Below are positions 53,095-64,000 of a stretch of DNA of 64,000 nt, piece by piece. The position numbers and the translations under genes are program-made. The stretch comes from Carex sylvatica (taxonomy: Eukaryota > Streptophyta > Magnoliopsida > Poales > Cyperaceae), in NCBI GenBank assembly GCA_964058845.1, contig CAXKVR010000017.1:171211-235210 (forward strand), given 5' to 3'. Positions within the stretch are counted from its first letter, which is position 1; every line of letters starts with the position of its first letter. The notes under the pieces are model-generated. The model saw only the letters and a program-made list of their open reading frames with translations, did not search any database and was not told where the DNA came from.

Positions 53095-53900
53095 TTAATA
53101 CAATCCAGCATCAAACAGAGTAATTTGTAAAAATAAATAAAAATTAAGATACTTTACAACGTAACATTTCATAGTTCAGTTATAAGTATGAATACTTACA
53201 TGCCGAGATATGCATACTTGCAATACTTAATATTAATACTTTCAGATATCATATAGTGCCATATAAAAAAAATGATAGAATTTGTTAGATACAAATACTT
53301 GATACATGAATTATTGATACTTGCAATACTTTATATTCATACTTTCAGATATCATCTAGTGTCATATGAAAAAAAAATGATATAATTTGTTAGATACAAA
53401 CACTTGATACATGAACTATTGACACTTATACGATGAGGTATGAATATTTGCAATACTTGATATTAATACTTTCAGGCATCATGTAGTGTCATATAAAAAA
53501 AAAATCATAGAATCAGTTGGATACGAATACTTGACATATGAACTATTTACACTTGCATGATGAGGTATATATACTTGCTCGACGAGGAATGAATATTTGC
53601 ACATAGTACAACGTAAATATATGTACATCAATGCGTATGTGTGAATACTTTACATATTATATATTAATACAATCAAGTGTCAAACAAAGTCATTTGTAAA
53701 AATAAATATTAAATTAAGATACTTTGCAATGTAAAAATTCATACTTCAATTATAAGTATGAATATTTTTCTCAATAACTATCAATATGTTCAAGAATCAA
53801 ACAAATTAACTGATTTATGTTACTTTACAACATAACAATTCATATTTCAATGCGTAAGCATGAATATTTATGATTTTAGATATTAATATTTTTCTTAAAA
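53095..53900. repeat. Degenerate tandem array, unit about 115-130 bp
   Basis: The block CTTGCAATACTTAATATTAA-TACTTTCAGATATCAT-TAGTG-CATAT through TTGATACATGAACTATTGA occurs at about 53217, 53327 and 53449. More degraded units with GAATACTTTCTATATTACAT and AATACAATCAAGTGTCAAAC extend the array both ways. Confidence 0.75.
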
Positions 53901-55674
53901 GCGTGGGTGAATCTCATTTGAAAGAGAAAATTACGTAGAAAACGTTCATGATTTTAAATTTGTAAATTTTCTCACAGATCGTCAGAAATATTGATGAGAT
54001 TGAACGGAGAAAAAAAAAATTCACCTCTAAAAATGTGTAAAAGATGAGTGTGTGATGTTTTTAATTTTTTTTTTCTGAAATACTTGATATCTTAAGTATG
54101 AATATTTGATATATTATATATTAACACTTGCACACATAGGTATTCATATTTGCGTGCGTCAGTTGTAAAAACTATCAAATATTAGGTGCCCCCAAGTAAT
54201 TAATGATGTTAAGTTAGTTAGCGGTCTCAACAGATAGTTATTGACTGGAGAATGAATGAGAAAAATTAAATGAATGATAGTTAGTTGATCTCAAAAATAA
54301 AAATGCAAGTGAGCGGAAGAAAAACAAGAAGATGAAGAGAGGTGAAGATCAAGTGAATGGGACTCAAAAGGATATTTTTGTTGAAAAATTTAGAGGGAAG
54401 GATATTTATTTTGCAAAAAAAAGAATAAGGATATTTTGCAAATTTCCCATTTACAGAAGTGGATAAGGAAAAATAAGAGTCAAACGATGATGCATAAAAT
54501 TTAGGAAAGAAAACGAAATCAAAGGACAGATTGTCACTCTCTGTCTGAAAAGATCAAAGCAGACGACCCTAAACTTGGCCTAATACCCGCTTTGACACGG
54601 CAAATGCTTACCAGAAGTGCATCATACATGGAATTTTTTTTATAAACCATAATTAAAAAAAAAATTATGAAACCAAAATGATTATTTTTTTTTACAAAAA
54701 TTATAAGAATTGAAATGTCATTTTGGTCTGAAATTTGTTTTTTGGACTGTAATGGCAATTCGATCCGAGATATTTTTACAATTTTTCAACGTATTTTTTT
54801 TCTCGAAATATGTGAAAATGAGGCTGAAATGGTATCTCGGTTCTTATGGTTTTTATAAAAAACAAAGCAATCAAGTTAGTTTGATAAAATCTATTTTTCT
54901 ATTTATGGTTTTTAAAAAAAATTCTTATACATGCCATATATATATATTCTACTTCAAAGAGAATAGTACTATCCATACCATAGACTTTGTTTTTTGTTTT
55001 GTGTGGTTTACTTTTAAATTAGTCCAAAAAGGAGCTTGACATGTCTTGCAGAGTACGTCTCATTAGTTTACTTGTTTGATTTGTAGTCTAACGAGCAACT
55101 AAGTAGTCCACACTTAACAATGTTGTAAAAGCTTCAATGGTAATTTTTCTCTTAGGCCCACTAAAGTTCTGAATTATGAACCGGATTCTTGTAATAGTTT
55201 TGGGAATTAACTAATAAATGGAATAATTTATTAGCTAAGGTAGATTATACTAATATTTTTAGCTATTGGAAGGAATTGAGGTTTAATCTATTGTCTAGTC
55301 TTATATATAATCATCTTTATTTCCGAATTTTTTGTTTTTAGTATTTTAAAATAATAAAATTTTAAAGTAGTTTGCAGTTAGAGAAAACTCAAAACATAGA
55401 CTATACAGATAGAGGGGGGTTTAAGAACAAGTAATGGGATCAATTAACCTCCTTTTTTTTGTATTTATATATAATTTTTATATAATTTAAAGTAAAATGT
55501 TATGTTACTGAAAAATTTATTCTTATTCTCTGTAGAAATTTTTTATATAATTAATTCTAATAATTTAAAAGTCAAATTGGTCTTTATTCCAAGTGGCTGC
55601 TTTAGGAGAGGGAGAGCTTTTGTGTTAGAAAATATATTTGTTAAAGAAATAAAGATGATATATGCATCGAGAGT

Positions 55675-55743
55675 AGGATTGTAAACGGAGCCGAATTATC
55701 CGGTGGATATCCGCTCTGTATCCGCTCCGTTTACACCTCTATT
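55675..55743. mobile_element. Tiny hAT-like element remnant
   Basis: TAGGATTGTAAACGGAGC at the left and GCTCCGTTTACACCTCTA at the right are inverted repeats of the TAGGGGTGCAAACGG type with only about 35 bp between them. Flanking 8-mers do not match well. Confidence 0.55.
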
Positions 55744-56059
55744 CCAGAGTTTTGTTTCTAATAAATATTTGTTTCGGCTTTTGCTCTCCAGCTGTGAATC
55801 CGCTTTTTGGTGCATGAGATGCACCGCACGTACGCGGAATGTTGAAACCAATTAATTAATTAAGAGATGTATCAATCACAAAAATAATATTAAAATTAGT
55901 TTGCTTGAGGACTCAGGAAATATCAAATAGGTTGTTGACTAAAGAGATTACAAGGTTGAAAACTTCAAATCTAGCAACCAATCGCCAATAGGCCACAAGG
56001 CACCATGTCATTTCTCCCCAAAAGCCATTGACAATAATGACCAAACCCCTTGTTTTATA

Positions 56060-56094
56060 CTACTACTACTATTATTATTATTATTATTATTATT
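56060..56094. repeat. TTA microsatellite
   Basis: Three CTA/ACT units followed by about ten ATT/TTA trinucleotides. Confidence 0.9.
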
Positions 56095-56407
56095 GACCCC
56101 TCATTTTTCTCAGGGAAAGATTTCATGTGGCGAGCTTCTTGTGGCAGAATGTTTTATGTCCGCATCACAACAACAAATGCAATCTTTTATTCGAATCGTA
56201 TTTCACTGAAATAAATATCCTGTTAAGTATTATATGGTGGGTTTATAATTTTACGGTCCAGATTAATTTAATTTGATGTCTATTTGGAAATAATATAGAG
56301 AGTCATTATTATTTGTCCTTTTAGATTCGTGCAAAATTAAAAGGATGGTCCGGATCCATTCATTCTAAAAGATTCTCTTGTCCGTACCGAGAAGGATATG
56401 ACTTCAG

Positions 56408-56738
56408 TGGAGCCAGGAGCAAATTACTTCTTCTTAATTTTGAAATTTTATAGTGATTTATAGGTCGGATCAACTTTATCTTTTTTTGAAAAATATTTTC
56501 TCTCCTCTGAAATTTTAATATGTAATTTGAGTTAAATTTAGAATTCAAGTTAGAATAAATTTTTTAAATTCATATTGATAATTATAATTAGATATCAGAA
56601 CATTAAGAGCATTGAAAATTAAAAGTCAGAGTATTATTTTTTATATAATATTTAATTAGTTAATGAGTTTGAATCCTTAGCTACTTAAATTTAATTTATT
56701 ATTTATTTACTTTCTGATAAAATCCTGGACCGATGTCT
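56408..56738 (+). mobile_element. CAGGGGCGGA family element, decayed
   Basis: Aligns along its length with the copies at 4271 and 5462: TGAAATTTTAATATGTAATTT, AAGTCAGAGTATTATTTTTT, TTAATTAGTTAATGAGTTTG. The ends (GTGGAGCCAGG, ATCCTGGACC) are degraded. Confidence 0.6.
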
Positions 56739-57358
56739 GCATATTTGAATTAAAAATTTATTGGGGCCCAGATAGAGGTCATGGGCGGTACCGCTTCAGA
56801 CATTTTTTGAAGTTTAGTCCCCATAAATTGTTCAAATTATTTAATTTTGTGTTGAGAATTGGTTATGTTTCTAAATGTGTATATATGCATCTTTTAGCAT
56901 ACTCAATTATGTTTATTTATATTTTGAAAAGAGAGGTTATTTTTATTTTATTACGGTATAGATTTTTTTATATGTTCATTATGTTTTGAACGATCAGAAT
57001 GGATAATATTTTTTTTGAATAAAGATTGAATGTCAAGCCACTTAATTTATTTAATATTTTTATTATTATAATAAAAAAAATTCTCATTTGGATATTGAAT
57101 TCATAATCTTCTATCTTAAAACCCATGTGCTATTACTACTTTAGATCAAAGGCTAGTTTTTGAACAGATAATAATTTACAAATTATTTGACAGCAACTGG
57201 GACCATTGAATGGTATATTTATTTTTCTTTATCTTTTTCAAAATACATATTAGCAAATTACAAATGTTATTTGACCTCAATTATGATTAAAACATGTATT
57301 ATCTTACGGAACTTTGTATTGACGTATTCTTTTTTCAAAATATTTGATTTGCCATTGC

Positions 57359-57738
57359 CAGTGTTTTAAAAATCGGTTCTTATTCAGTATTCAGAAAGCC
57401 ACCGCATACTGCATATACGGTATGCGGTTGCATATACAAATTTTTATTCGGATTTATATATGTGGATTTTAAAATAAAAATTCATATTAATTTGTATACA
57501 AAGAAAGTATTTATGATTGACTGTACATGTTAAACTGGCGATGAAAATGTTAAAATATCGATCCTTATCTCATTCTAAATGAAATACTAAAATATTCATA
57601 TATAGATCTCAATTCAGCCGAATATTCGAATATGCGGCCGAATATTCAAAACCGTATGTTGGACTGAATACTTATTTTCTATTCGGATTCTAATCGAATA
57701 CGAATATTCGGCCGAATATACCAATTTTTAAAACACTG
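57359..57738 (-). mobile_element. hAT-like MITE, CAGTGTTTTAA family (380 bp)
   Basis: Ends CAGTGTTTTAAAAATCGG and CCAATTTTTAAAACACTG; exact 8-bp duplication GCCATTGC (57351-57358, 57739-57746). The interior matches the element at 21873-22303 in the opposite orientation. Confidence 0.93.
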
Positions 57739-58379
57739 GCCATTGCAGGTATAGCGAGCCTGAACCTGAGCCTGATATAGTGATATGAAATATATTTCAG
57801 AGCTATTTTGATAGTGTATTTTTTTTTTCGAATTTTACGCCAAAAATTTTAAAATCTTTTTTTTAATTAAATTAGGATTAAAATATAAATCATCTTAATA
57901 TCAATCTTATGAGATATAAGATAATATAAAGTGTGTGTTTCTGAACCTTTTTTATTCAGTTCATAAATATATATTATTAAACCACAAAAACAAACTTATG
58001 AAACTTACTTTATATGTATAGTATGTGTTTCTGTTATTATTCTTACTCTGCCTTATGATTCATGAAGGTTTATTAAGTTATAAACACAGCCAATTGACCC
58101 AATTCTGTACTCCATTTGAATGTTCTCTTCGGCTTGATAACTTTATCCTAATTTTAGGATACTTTTAATGGGAAGGAGATCACCTGCCTCTGGGGTGCAA
58201 AAATTTTCTGCCCCTTAGTCACTGAAATGTAAGACTGGTGACATTTAATTTTTGAACTAGGGAACCCACCGACAGTGACTCTTCTAAAACATCTAAACAT
58301 ATTTGTTTTGTTTATTTTGTCAGTAAAATTTTTACTCTTACGAAAATTTTGTATTGATGATGAACAATAAAAATTAGTG

Positions 58380-58492
58380 CAATTTTTCTTCTTCTATTTC
58401 ATGAAATATTTGTTCCTTATTGTGATTGTATAAATAAATTATATGTGATTATTTGTTCCTTATTGTGATTAATATGTTTATAAATTATATGA
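58380..58492. repeat. Direct duplication of about 45 bp
   Basis: ATTTGTTCCTTATTGTGATT followed by TATAAATTATATG occurs twice in tandem (near 58407 and 58450). Confidence 0.65.
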
Positions 58493-58848
58493 AAATTTCA
58501 TACGGCCCACCATGTGGTATGCGAATGAACAAGCCCAATTTAATTTCATAATTTATATATATTGCTTTTAGCGTAGAATATAATTTTGGATTAGAATTAG
58601 GCCCAAAAACGCATTCTTTTGGTTATTCTCATGTGAAGGCCCGTACAATAAAATTCTTATTCTCTTTAGAAATTGTATTTATATTATATATTATATATTA
58701 TATGACAATATTTTAAACCTGACTACCCCTAATATAAACAATGTTTTCTCTATTAGCTGGATTACTTACTTAAAAGGGGCACATTCAATTAATTTGAAAA
58801 TGCATGAATAATTAAATGGTGAAGTATCCATATTAGCTAGAGGTTTGC

Positions 58849-59392
58849 TAACGGGTAGGGTACGGGCGGGTAGGGTATACCCGACTGACTTAGGTATGGG
58901 TCGGGGTACGGGTATCACGGGTATGCGGGTACCACGGGCCGGGTATCACGGGTATACGGATACCACGGGCCGGGTATTACGGATTTTTTTTGCAAAATTC
59001 GTATCCTACCCGTCTTATACCCGTGTCCGTGGTACCCTTGACAGGTAGGGCAGTCCGGGTAGGGTACCCGGTCCGGTTTTTTTTTTCCTCTGTTTTTCGG
59101 TCCAGTTTGGTTTTTCTTTTTCTTTTTTTTTGCTGTTTTCTGTTGAACCGGCGGCAAATTCGAAATTTCAAAAAAATTTGAATTTTTAATGGGTCGGGCG
59201 GGTACGGACGTAATTCGGATCGGGTTTGCCCGGATTTTGAACCAAATAACCGTACCCTACCCGTTTTATGTCCGTACCCGTGTACCCGTGTACCCGTTTA
59301 CCCGACCCATACCCGGGCTCGGGCACGAGTACCCCGGGTACCGGGCACGGGCGAGTCGGGTACGGGCCGCCCGACCCAGGTTTTAGCAAAAG
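58849..59392. mobile_element. hAT-like element with CCCGTACCC-rich ends (about 545 bp)
   Basis: Left AGAGGTTTGCTAACGGGT and right ACCCAGGTTTTAGCAAAAGCC are inverted repeats. ATATTAGC flanks them (about 58829-58838 and 59396-59404). The GC-rich half-arms match the ends of the 2391-bp element at 27077-29467. The open frames inside are artefacts of the GGGTACGGG repeats. Confidence 0.75.
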
Positions 59393-59519
59393 CCTAATAT
59401 TAGCTGGCCTATCATATAATTAATTTTTATTTCTCCAAACTATAGACTTTCTTTCTTAAACAAATTGTAGACCTTTTCTCCAACCAAGAAGGAAGGGGAG
59501 GTGCAAAATACAAAAGAAG

Positions 59520-59900
59520 ATTAACATATTTAACCTCTTCGTGTTTGGATGGTTAATGAGAGAAAATAAATTTAACTTTTATTTCCATTTTTTTTTTTTT
59601 TGATTGATTAAAATTTAGAAGATTAATGATAAATTTAGTAACTGTTGTAAGATTGTGACAAAAAAATTATATGAGAATTATATAGGATTGGACATTTGTA
59701 TAAAAATATTGACAACAAAAGATTAATGTCCATCAGTTACATCTCAAATTAAAAGGAAAACCGATTCTATTTATTATAATGATACAAGATTCTTTTACCT
59801 CCGACATAATTTTGTTAACCAAACACGATTCAACAGAAATTTTTCTTTTCTTACCATTTCCTTCCTTCCTCTACTCTCCATTCAAACAAGGTGTAGGAAT
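59520..59900. repeat. Tourist-like repeat copy
   Basis: TTTAACCTCTTCGTGTTTGG and GGTTAATGAGAGAAAATAAA occur in reverse orientation near 50030-50075. The end CTACTCTCCATTCAAACAAG GTGTAG resembles 50135-50158. Probably a PIF/Harbinger-type MITE. Confidence 0.5.
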
Positions 59901-60123
59901 TAATGCTGCTGCTGCTTTTCTTTGTTTCCATTACATGTCTACGTAATTATAATTTATACAAGAAATTCTTTTTTCTTTTTCTTTTTTTAACAAAGCAAAC
60001 TACCATGATCAGGAGCCACGTCTCTGGTCATGGCAACCACCACTCGTGCACAATGCATTAATATATTCACTTCTAATCCTTTCAACTCACAAATACAATT
60101 CTTTAATATCATCATATTATCCT

Positions 60124-60130
60124 TATATAA
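60124..60130 (+). promoter_or_regulatory. TATA box of OFP17-like gene
   Basis: TATATAA occurs 57 bp before the ATG, which would place transcription start about 25-30 bp before the start codon and give a short leader. This is a single motif in AT-rich DNA, so support is moderate. Confidence 0.45.
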
Positions 60131-60186
60131 CACGGCCAAATGGCCTAAAACACATGACATAATTAATAAGAAAAAAGATTTTCAAC

Positions 60187-60777
60187 ATGTCTAATCCCTC
60201 TACCTCCTTTACTTGCAACACTCTCTTCAAGCCATGCAAAAGGCTTCTAAGGTTGATCAAGAGACCCATTTCAATCCGGGCTTTTCGGTTTCGCAACCTT
60301 CGCAAGGCAATGGATAAAATGAGCCCCAGAAGGCACCGTCGTCAGTCCCGCTTCAAGTCGGTACGTACGGTATTTTGGCCTCTCATCACCAAGTCTGAAG
60401 ACACTGAACATGTGAGAGACCTACCAAGCCTACCCGAACGGGTCCCGGCCCCACTTCCTTCACCGGTTACACCATCTTACGTGAAAATGACGGTGAAGAT
60501 GAGGAGCGAAGAGAGCGTACATGAGGAAGAAAATGGCGTGGTCAACGGAGCGTGTAAGAGTTTCGAGAGCTATTTAATGGAGATGCTTGTGGAGGAGAGG
60601 AAGGTTAGGGATTTGATGGATGTTGAAGAGTTGATGCATTGTTGGGAGAAGCTCAAATCGCCGGTTTTCGTCGAGTTAGTGTGCCGGTTTTATGGTGAAT
60701 TGTGTAAGGACTTGTTTCCCCGTGACGAGCAGTCGATCGAGTCGGCCAGTGAAGTCAGAAGCAGCGTAGGTTATTAG
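60187..60777 (+). CDS. OVATE family protein, OFP17-like
   Basis: Single-exon gene of 196 residues. The basic N-terminus (CNTLFKPCKRLLRLIKR at 10-26, and MSPRRHRRQSRFKSVRTVFW at 45-64) is the pattern of the small OFP17 group. A proline-rich patch (LPERVPAPLPSPVTPSYVKM, 82-101) follows, then the OVATE-like domain at about 123-178 with FESYLMEMLVEE, DLMDVEELMHCW, and LKSPVFVELVCRFYGELCKD. Compared with OFP1-type proteins the domain keeps the acidic centre but has a different end (no VFxxIW block), as in OFP17. The last 18 residues after LFP are not recognisable. It is probably a nuclear growth regulator; repressor activity is inferred from the family. It is not a recent tandem copy of the OVATE gene at 20673. 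Confidence 0.88.
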   Translation: MSNPSTSFTCNTLFKPCKRLLRLIKRPISIRAFRFRNLRKAMDKMSPRRHRRQSRFKSVRTVFWPLITKSEDTEHVRDLPSLPERVPAPLPSPVTPSYVKMTVKMRSEESVHEEENGVVNGACKSFESYLMEMLVEERKVRDLMDVEELMHCWEKLKSPVFVELVCRFYGELCKDLFPRDEQSIESASEVRSSVGY

Positions 60778-61534
60778 ATACACTGTTAGGTTACTTTGTG
60801 ATGACAAGTTAAATTAATTACTTGTAATGTCTCAAAAGTAAAGACATGTTATATATAAATATATGTGTTGGCTTTTGTTAATTTCAATGTGCAACAGGTA
60901 ACAAAGTATTTATTGTGAAACGGGTCCCTCTGGAGACTATGGCGTCGGATATGGATGAGAAGATCAAAAGATGCACATGGAGTAGCCACTTTGTTGGGTT
61001 AAATCTAAAAATGCGAAATACCGGTGCACCTCATACCTGTTAGTTTGTACTAATTTAGAAGTCAATAATATCACTTTGTTATCTAACGATGTCGGTAAAA
61101 TGCAGTCATAATGGTAGCTTTTCAGTATACATAGCTGAGGTAGTGATGGTTTACCAAAAGTACTATTATCCCTCGTATCTCTATAAGGGTTATAGTATCA
61201 CTGGGCCCTTTGATAGAGTAAGATTATTTGCTAGCGGTATAATTACAAGAGTAATTATATTTGATAATCTGCTCAAGATCAAGAAAAGATTAAGTTTGCA
61301 AGGATGACATACACCTACCTTGAAACTGATCTGATAGCTATGAGACAGAAGAACTGACACAAGTAAATAGTTTACTGGATCGTGATATTGTACAGTACAT
61401 CATCATCTGTGTAATTGGATGGTCATAGTGCATATGTCAGATGCCTCCTATGATTATAAAAGTTAAAATATTTTTGATTCTATTTACTAACATAACACAG
61501 ATCCTATTGAGTCACACTGTATAGGAGCTAATCG

Positions 61535-62400
61535 GAGAATCTTGTTGATTAATTATAAATTGATTATGATTAATAATAAGATGGTTATAATTAATTATAC
61601 GTGATATAATTAAATTATAAATGTCATATAAGATGACAAGCAAAAATAAAAGGTTAATTTATAAACGTACACGGTACGTTGTATAAAAGTTATCGAAACA
61701 TAATCAAGAAAGATATAATTGTACATGACAATTATATATATTTGATTTGAATTTTAAATATTAATTATGGATTTTAATTATGGATTTAAAGCCCATTAAC
61801 AATCAAAGTCTTAATTAATAATCAAAGTCCAAATTGAAAAGCCCAAATGAATTAGATTGATTTTTGGACCATAGTGCAAAAATTAAATTCGGCCATGCAC
61901 CGCCCCTCAAAACTGCCATCTAATGACATTTTGGTAAATATGCCAAACTTGAGGGGTATTTTGATCTTTTTCCAAACCTCCTCAAATGCCTATAAATAGA
62001 GGATGAGGGTAGAGAGAAAATCACTAATTCACATCGTATCGAATTGTCAGATCGATTCGAGTTTCTATTTTTCTCTCTTTCTCGGTTACGGTTAGTTACG
62101 AGATTCAAAAATAATATATTTGTGAAAGTCGCGGTATTTCTGTTTTTGTTTATTAGTGAATCAGAATAACTACGGGTCGTAATTATTATTATTCTGTTTC
62201 TCAGTGAATCGTGTTTTTGCAGAATTCCGTAGTTTACGATATTTCTGGCAAAAGAAATAAAATGCTCTCTAATTAGTCCTGATGGATAACCGATAGAGGT
62301 ATCAAACGTCTGATACTCCGAGACGAGTCATTCCCGGTGTTGCTCTTCTCGCTCGGTCTGCATTCCAATTAGAGTTTGAAAACAAGGTATAAATATGTTA
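61535..62400 (+). other. Promoter-bearing LTR-like stretch
   Basis: Starts with TGTTGATTAATTATAAATTG and has a strong TATA context, CCTATAAATAGAGGATGAGG (61989-62008), followed by a CT-rich leader-like sequence. The length fits a solo LTR, but no clean TG...CA boundary with a 5-bp duplication and no second copy were found. It could instead be the promoter of an unrecognised non-coding transcript. Confidence 0.3.
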
Positions 62401-63149
62401 TATTATTCTATTTAATTGGTAAATAGATTAAAGTTTTAGAAATCAATTATGGAGTAGATTTGTAAAAGAATTAAAAGGAGTTTTGATGTCAAAAGAATAC
62501 GGAAGGTGGACCGCCTTGGAATATTTCATGACATGCCTCGATTAATTATTGGCTTAAGTTAGAAGTAAATTTTTTATTTTATGTTTTTTCTGCATCTTAA
62601 GCTAATCAATGGATTTGAACCGTCAAAACCTAACCGTACCAACTACAAGAAACACACAATAAATCCAATATTTCTATATATTAATAGCAACCGAGTAATT
62701 AAAGACAAATGTAACTTACATATAATCAAATTAACCAACAATAGAGAAAAAATATTACCACATAATAGATTGGGTTCAAAAAGCACACAAGAGAAAGCAA
62801 ACACATAAATTAGATAATTCGGTCGAGTCTACTCTATCGAAAGACAACCCACAAATTTCACTATTAAACAAAGGATTACAAGAGTGTTTTAATTATTAGC
62901 GCAAACGATACAGCTCTTGACTACTTTGCTTGCAGTTGCTTACATCTCTCCTCTTTAAGCAACAATATCGGTCACATGATTTTTGCATCTTACAATGAAA
63001 CGAATCAGTATCGGAAGGACAATGCGTAAGAGTTTAACCTGCAATACTTCATAGTTATGGGAAGGATACAGAATATCGTCACCTTCCTCTCCGTAACGGG
63101 ATTCGTTCATCTGATATTTTGTTGCTTTGAGACTATAATTTTACTTATT

Positions 63150-63340
63150 GGCGAATAAGTATTATTGGTTTTCTGAATTTTTACTGAATTATTTGTGAAT
63201 AATTCGTGAATTTTCTGAACTTTTTCTGAATTTTCTAATTATTTGCGAATAATTTTCAAATTTTTTTTTTGTTCTCTTGTGAAATTAAGATTTTTTTATT
63301 CCGGATTTTTCTGAATTATTTATTTGTCACTATATGTGCA
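63150..63340 (-). repeat. Dispersed GAATTATTCGGG repeat, partial
   Basis: Contains repeated TGAATTATTTGCGAATAATT-like words and ends TTATTTGTCACTATATGTG, as in the copies near 1545-1800 and 26763. Confidence 0.5.
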
Positions 63341-63671
63341 GATTGTGTTGCTCAATTTTATTTACTTATTCAAACTATATTATTGAAGTACTTCATGTTA
63401 AAGAAATAAATGAGCAACATTTGTACTTTTAGTTAAAGTACTTCATTTAAAAAAAAAATTGAGCAACATTTGTACTTTTATTAACAGTCATATAAGAAAA
63501 CAACGATGAAAGTCAGAATTATATGACATGGATTAATCGCCCATGACTTCTGCTTGGATCAGACGTACAAGTCACACCACCAAGCCTACAAAAGAAAATC
63601 CCTATGCACTCAACTAATCCTAAAATATACTGTAGCTAGCTTCCAATCATACATCGCCATATGGCAAGTAA

Positions 63672-63882
63672 ATGGCGGATTTAGGATTTTCGGAAGGGTT
63701 ATAAAAAATTATCGAAATGGATTTAAATAGCTAATTTAAATTTATTAATTAATTTGGTACTCGATAAAAAATAATGCTTTGACTTATATTTTCTAATGTT
63801 CTAACTTATCATTTATGATGCTAAAACTTATAATTTTAATTACTAATCAAAATTCAAAAAATTTATTTTGATTTTAACCAAA
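63672..63882 (-). repeat. CAGGGGCGGA family fragment
   Basis: Carries the reversed family interior (GGATTTAAATAGCTAATTT, ACTCGATAAAAAATAATGC, TTTAATTACTAATCAAAATT) but lacks the conserved termini. Confidence 0.6.
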
Positions 63883-63884
63883 GT

Positions 63885-64000
63885 TATAAATAGCGCACTA
63901 TAGCGCTGCTATAGCGTTTTCGGATCATAAAAGCTATAGCGCTATCGGCGCTATTCCGCACTATAGCAGTGCTATTTGGACATAGCGCTATTTTTTTAGC
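63885..64000 (+). repeat. TATAGCGCT-rich repeat cut by the window end
   Basis: AGTTATAAATAGCGCACTAT begins a stretch with many AGCGCTAT words in both orientations. It is probably the left part of another MITE that continues beyond the window. Confidence 0.45.

Noticed and set aside
60123..60305. Minus-strand frame over the OFP17-like start
   Set aside because: Shadow of the basic N-terminal region of the real gene.

Overview
The window is plant nuclear DNA, most likely from a eudicot. It has AT-rich intergenic sequence, GT-AG spliced genes with plant-type targeting peptides, plant-only families (OVATE proteins, small secreted peptides) and many small non-autonomous DNA transposons. The species cannot be named from sequence alone; an asterid is a weak guess. 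No retroelement or transposase reading frame was recognised.

Seven protein-coding genes are supported. Left part: a six-exon mitochondrial manganese superoxide dismutase (8350-10380, +) and, converging on it, a seven-exon TRM1-type tRNA guanine-N2 methyltransferase of the organelle-type plant lineage (11368-15434, -). After about 5 kb of gene-poor DNA comes a single-exon OVATE family repressor of the OFP1-5 type (20673-21413, +). About 11.5 kb of transposon-dense sequence follows. Middle: two related secreted-peptide precursors (32990-33250 and 44908-45156, both -) with IDA-like C-terminal motifs ending G-T-N instead of R-H-N. They flank a five-exon plastid-type glycinamide ribonucleotide synthetase, PUR2/purD (39954-43393, +), which probably has a further 5' UTR exon near 38 kb. 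Right part: about 15 kb without genes, then a second single-exon OVATE protein resembling OFP17 (60187-60777, +).

All reading frames of the multi-exon genes were joined by hand. Exon lengths and phases close perfectly, giving 229, 430 and 524 residues. The genes do not form a pathway; they are separate housekeeping, developmental and signalling genes.

Most of the remaining DNA is short inverted-repeat elements. Many have exact target-site duplications that can be read directly: 8-bp (hAT-like) families with CAGTGTT, CAGGGGCGGA and TAGGGGTGCAAACGG ends, and 9-bp (Mutator-like) foldback elements. There are clear nested insertions, including a 2.39-kb hAT-like element without coding capacity inside a foldback element. 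The most interesting items are the paired IDA-variant peptides, the GC-AG intron in the superoxide dismutase, the foldback element in a PUR2 intron, and the large GC-rich-ended element with internal minisatellites.
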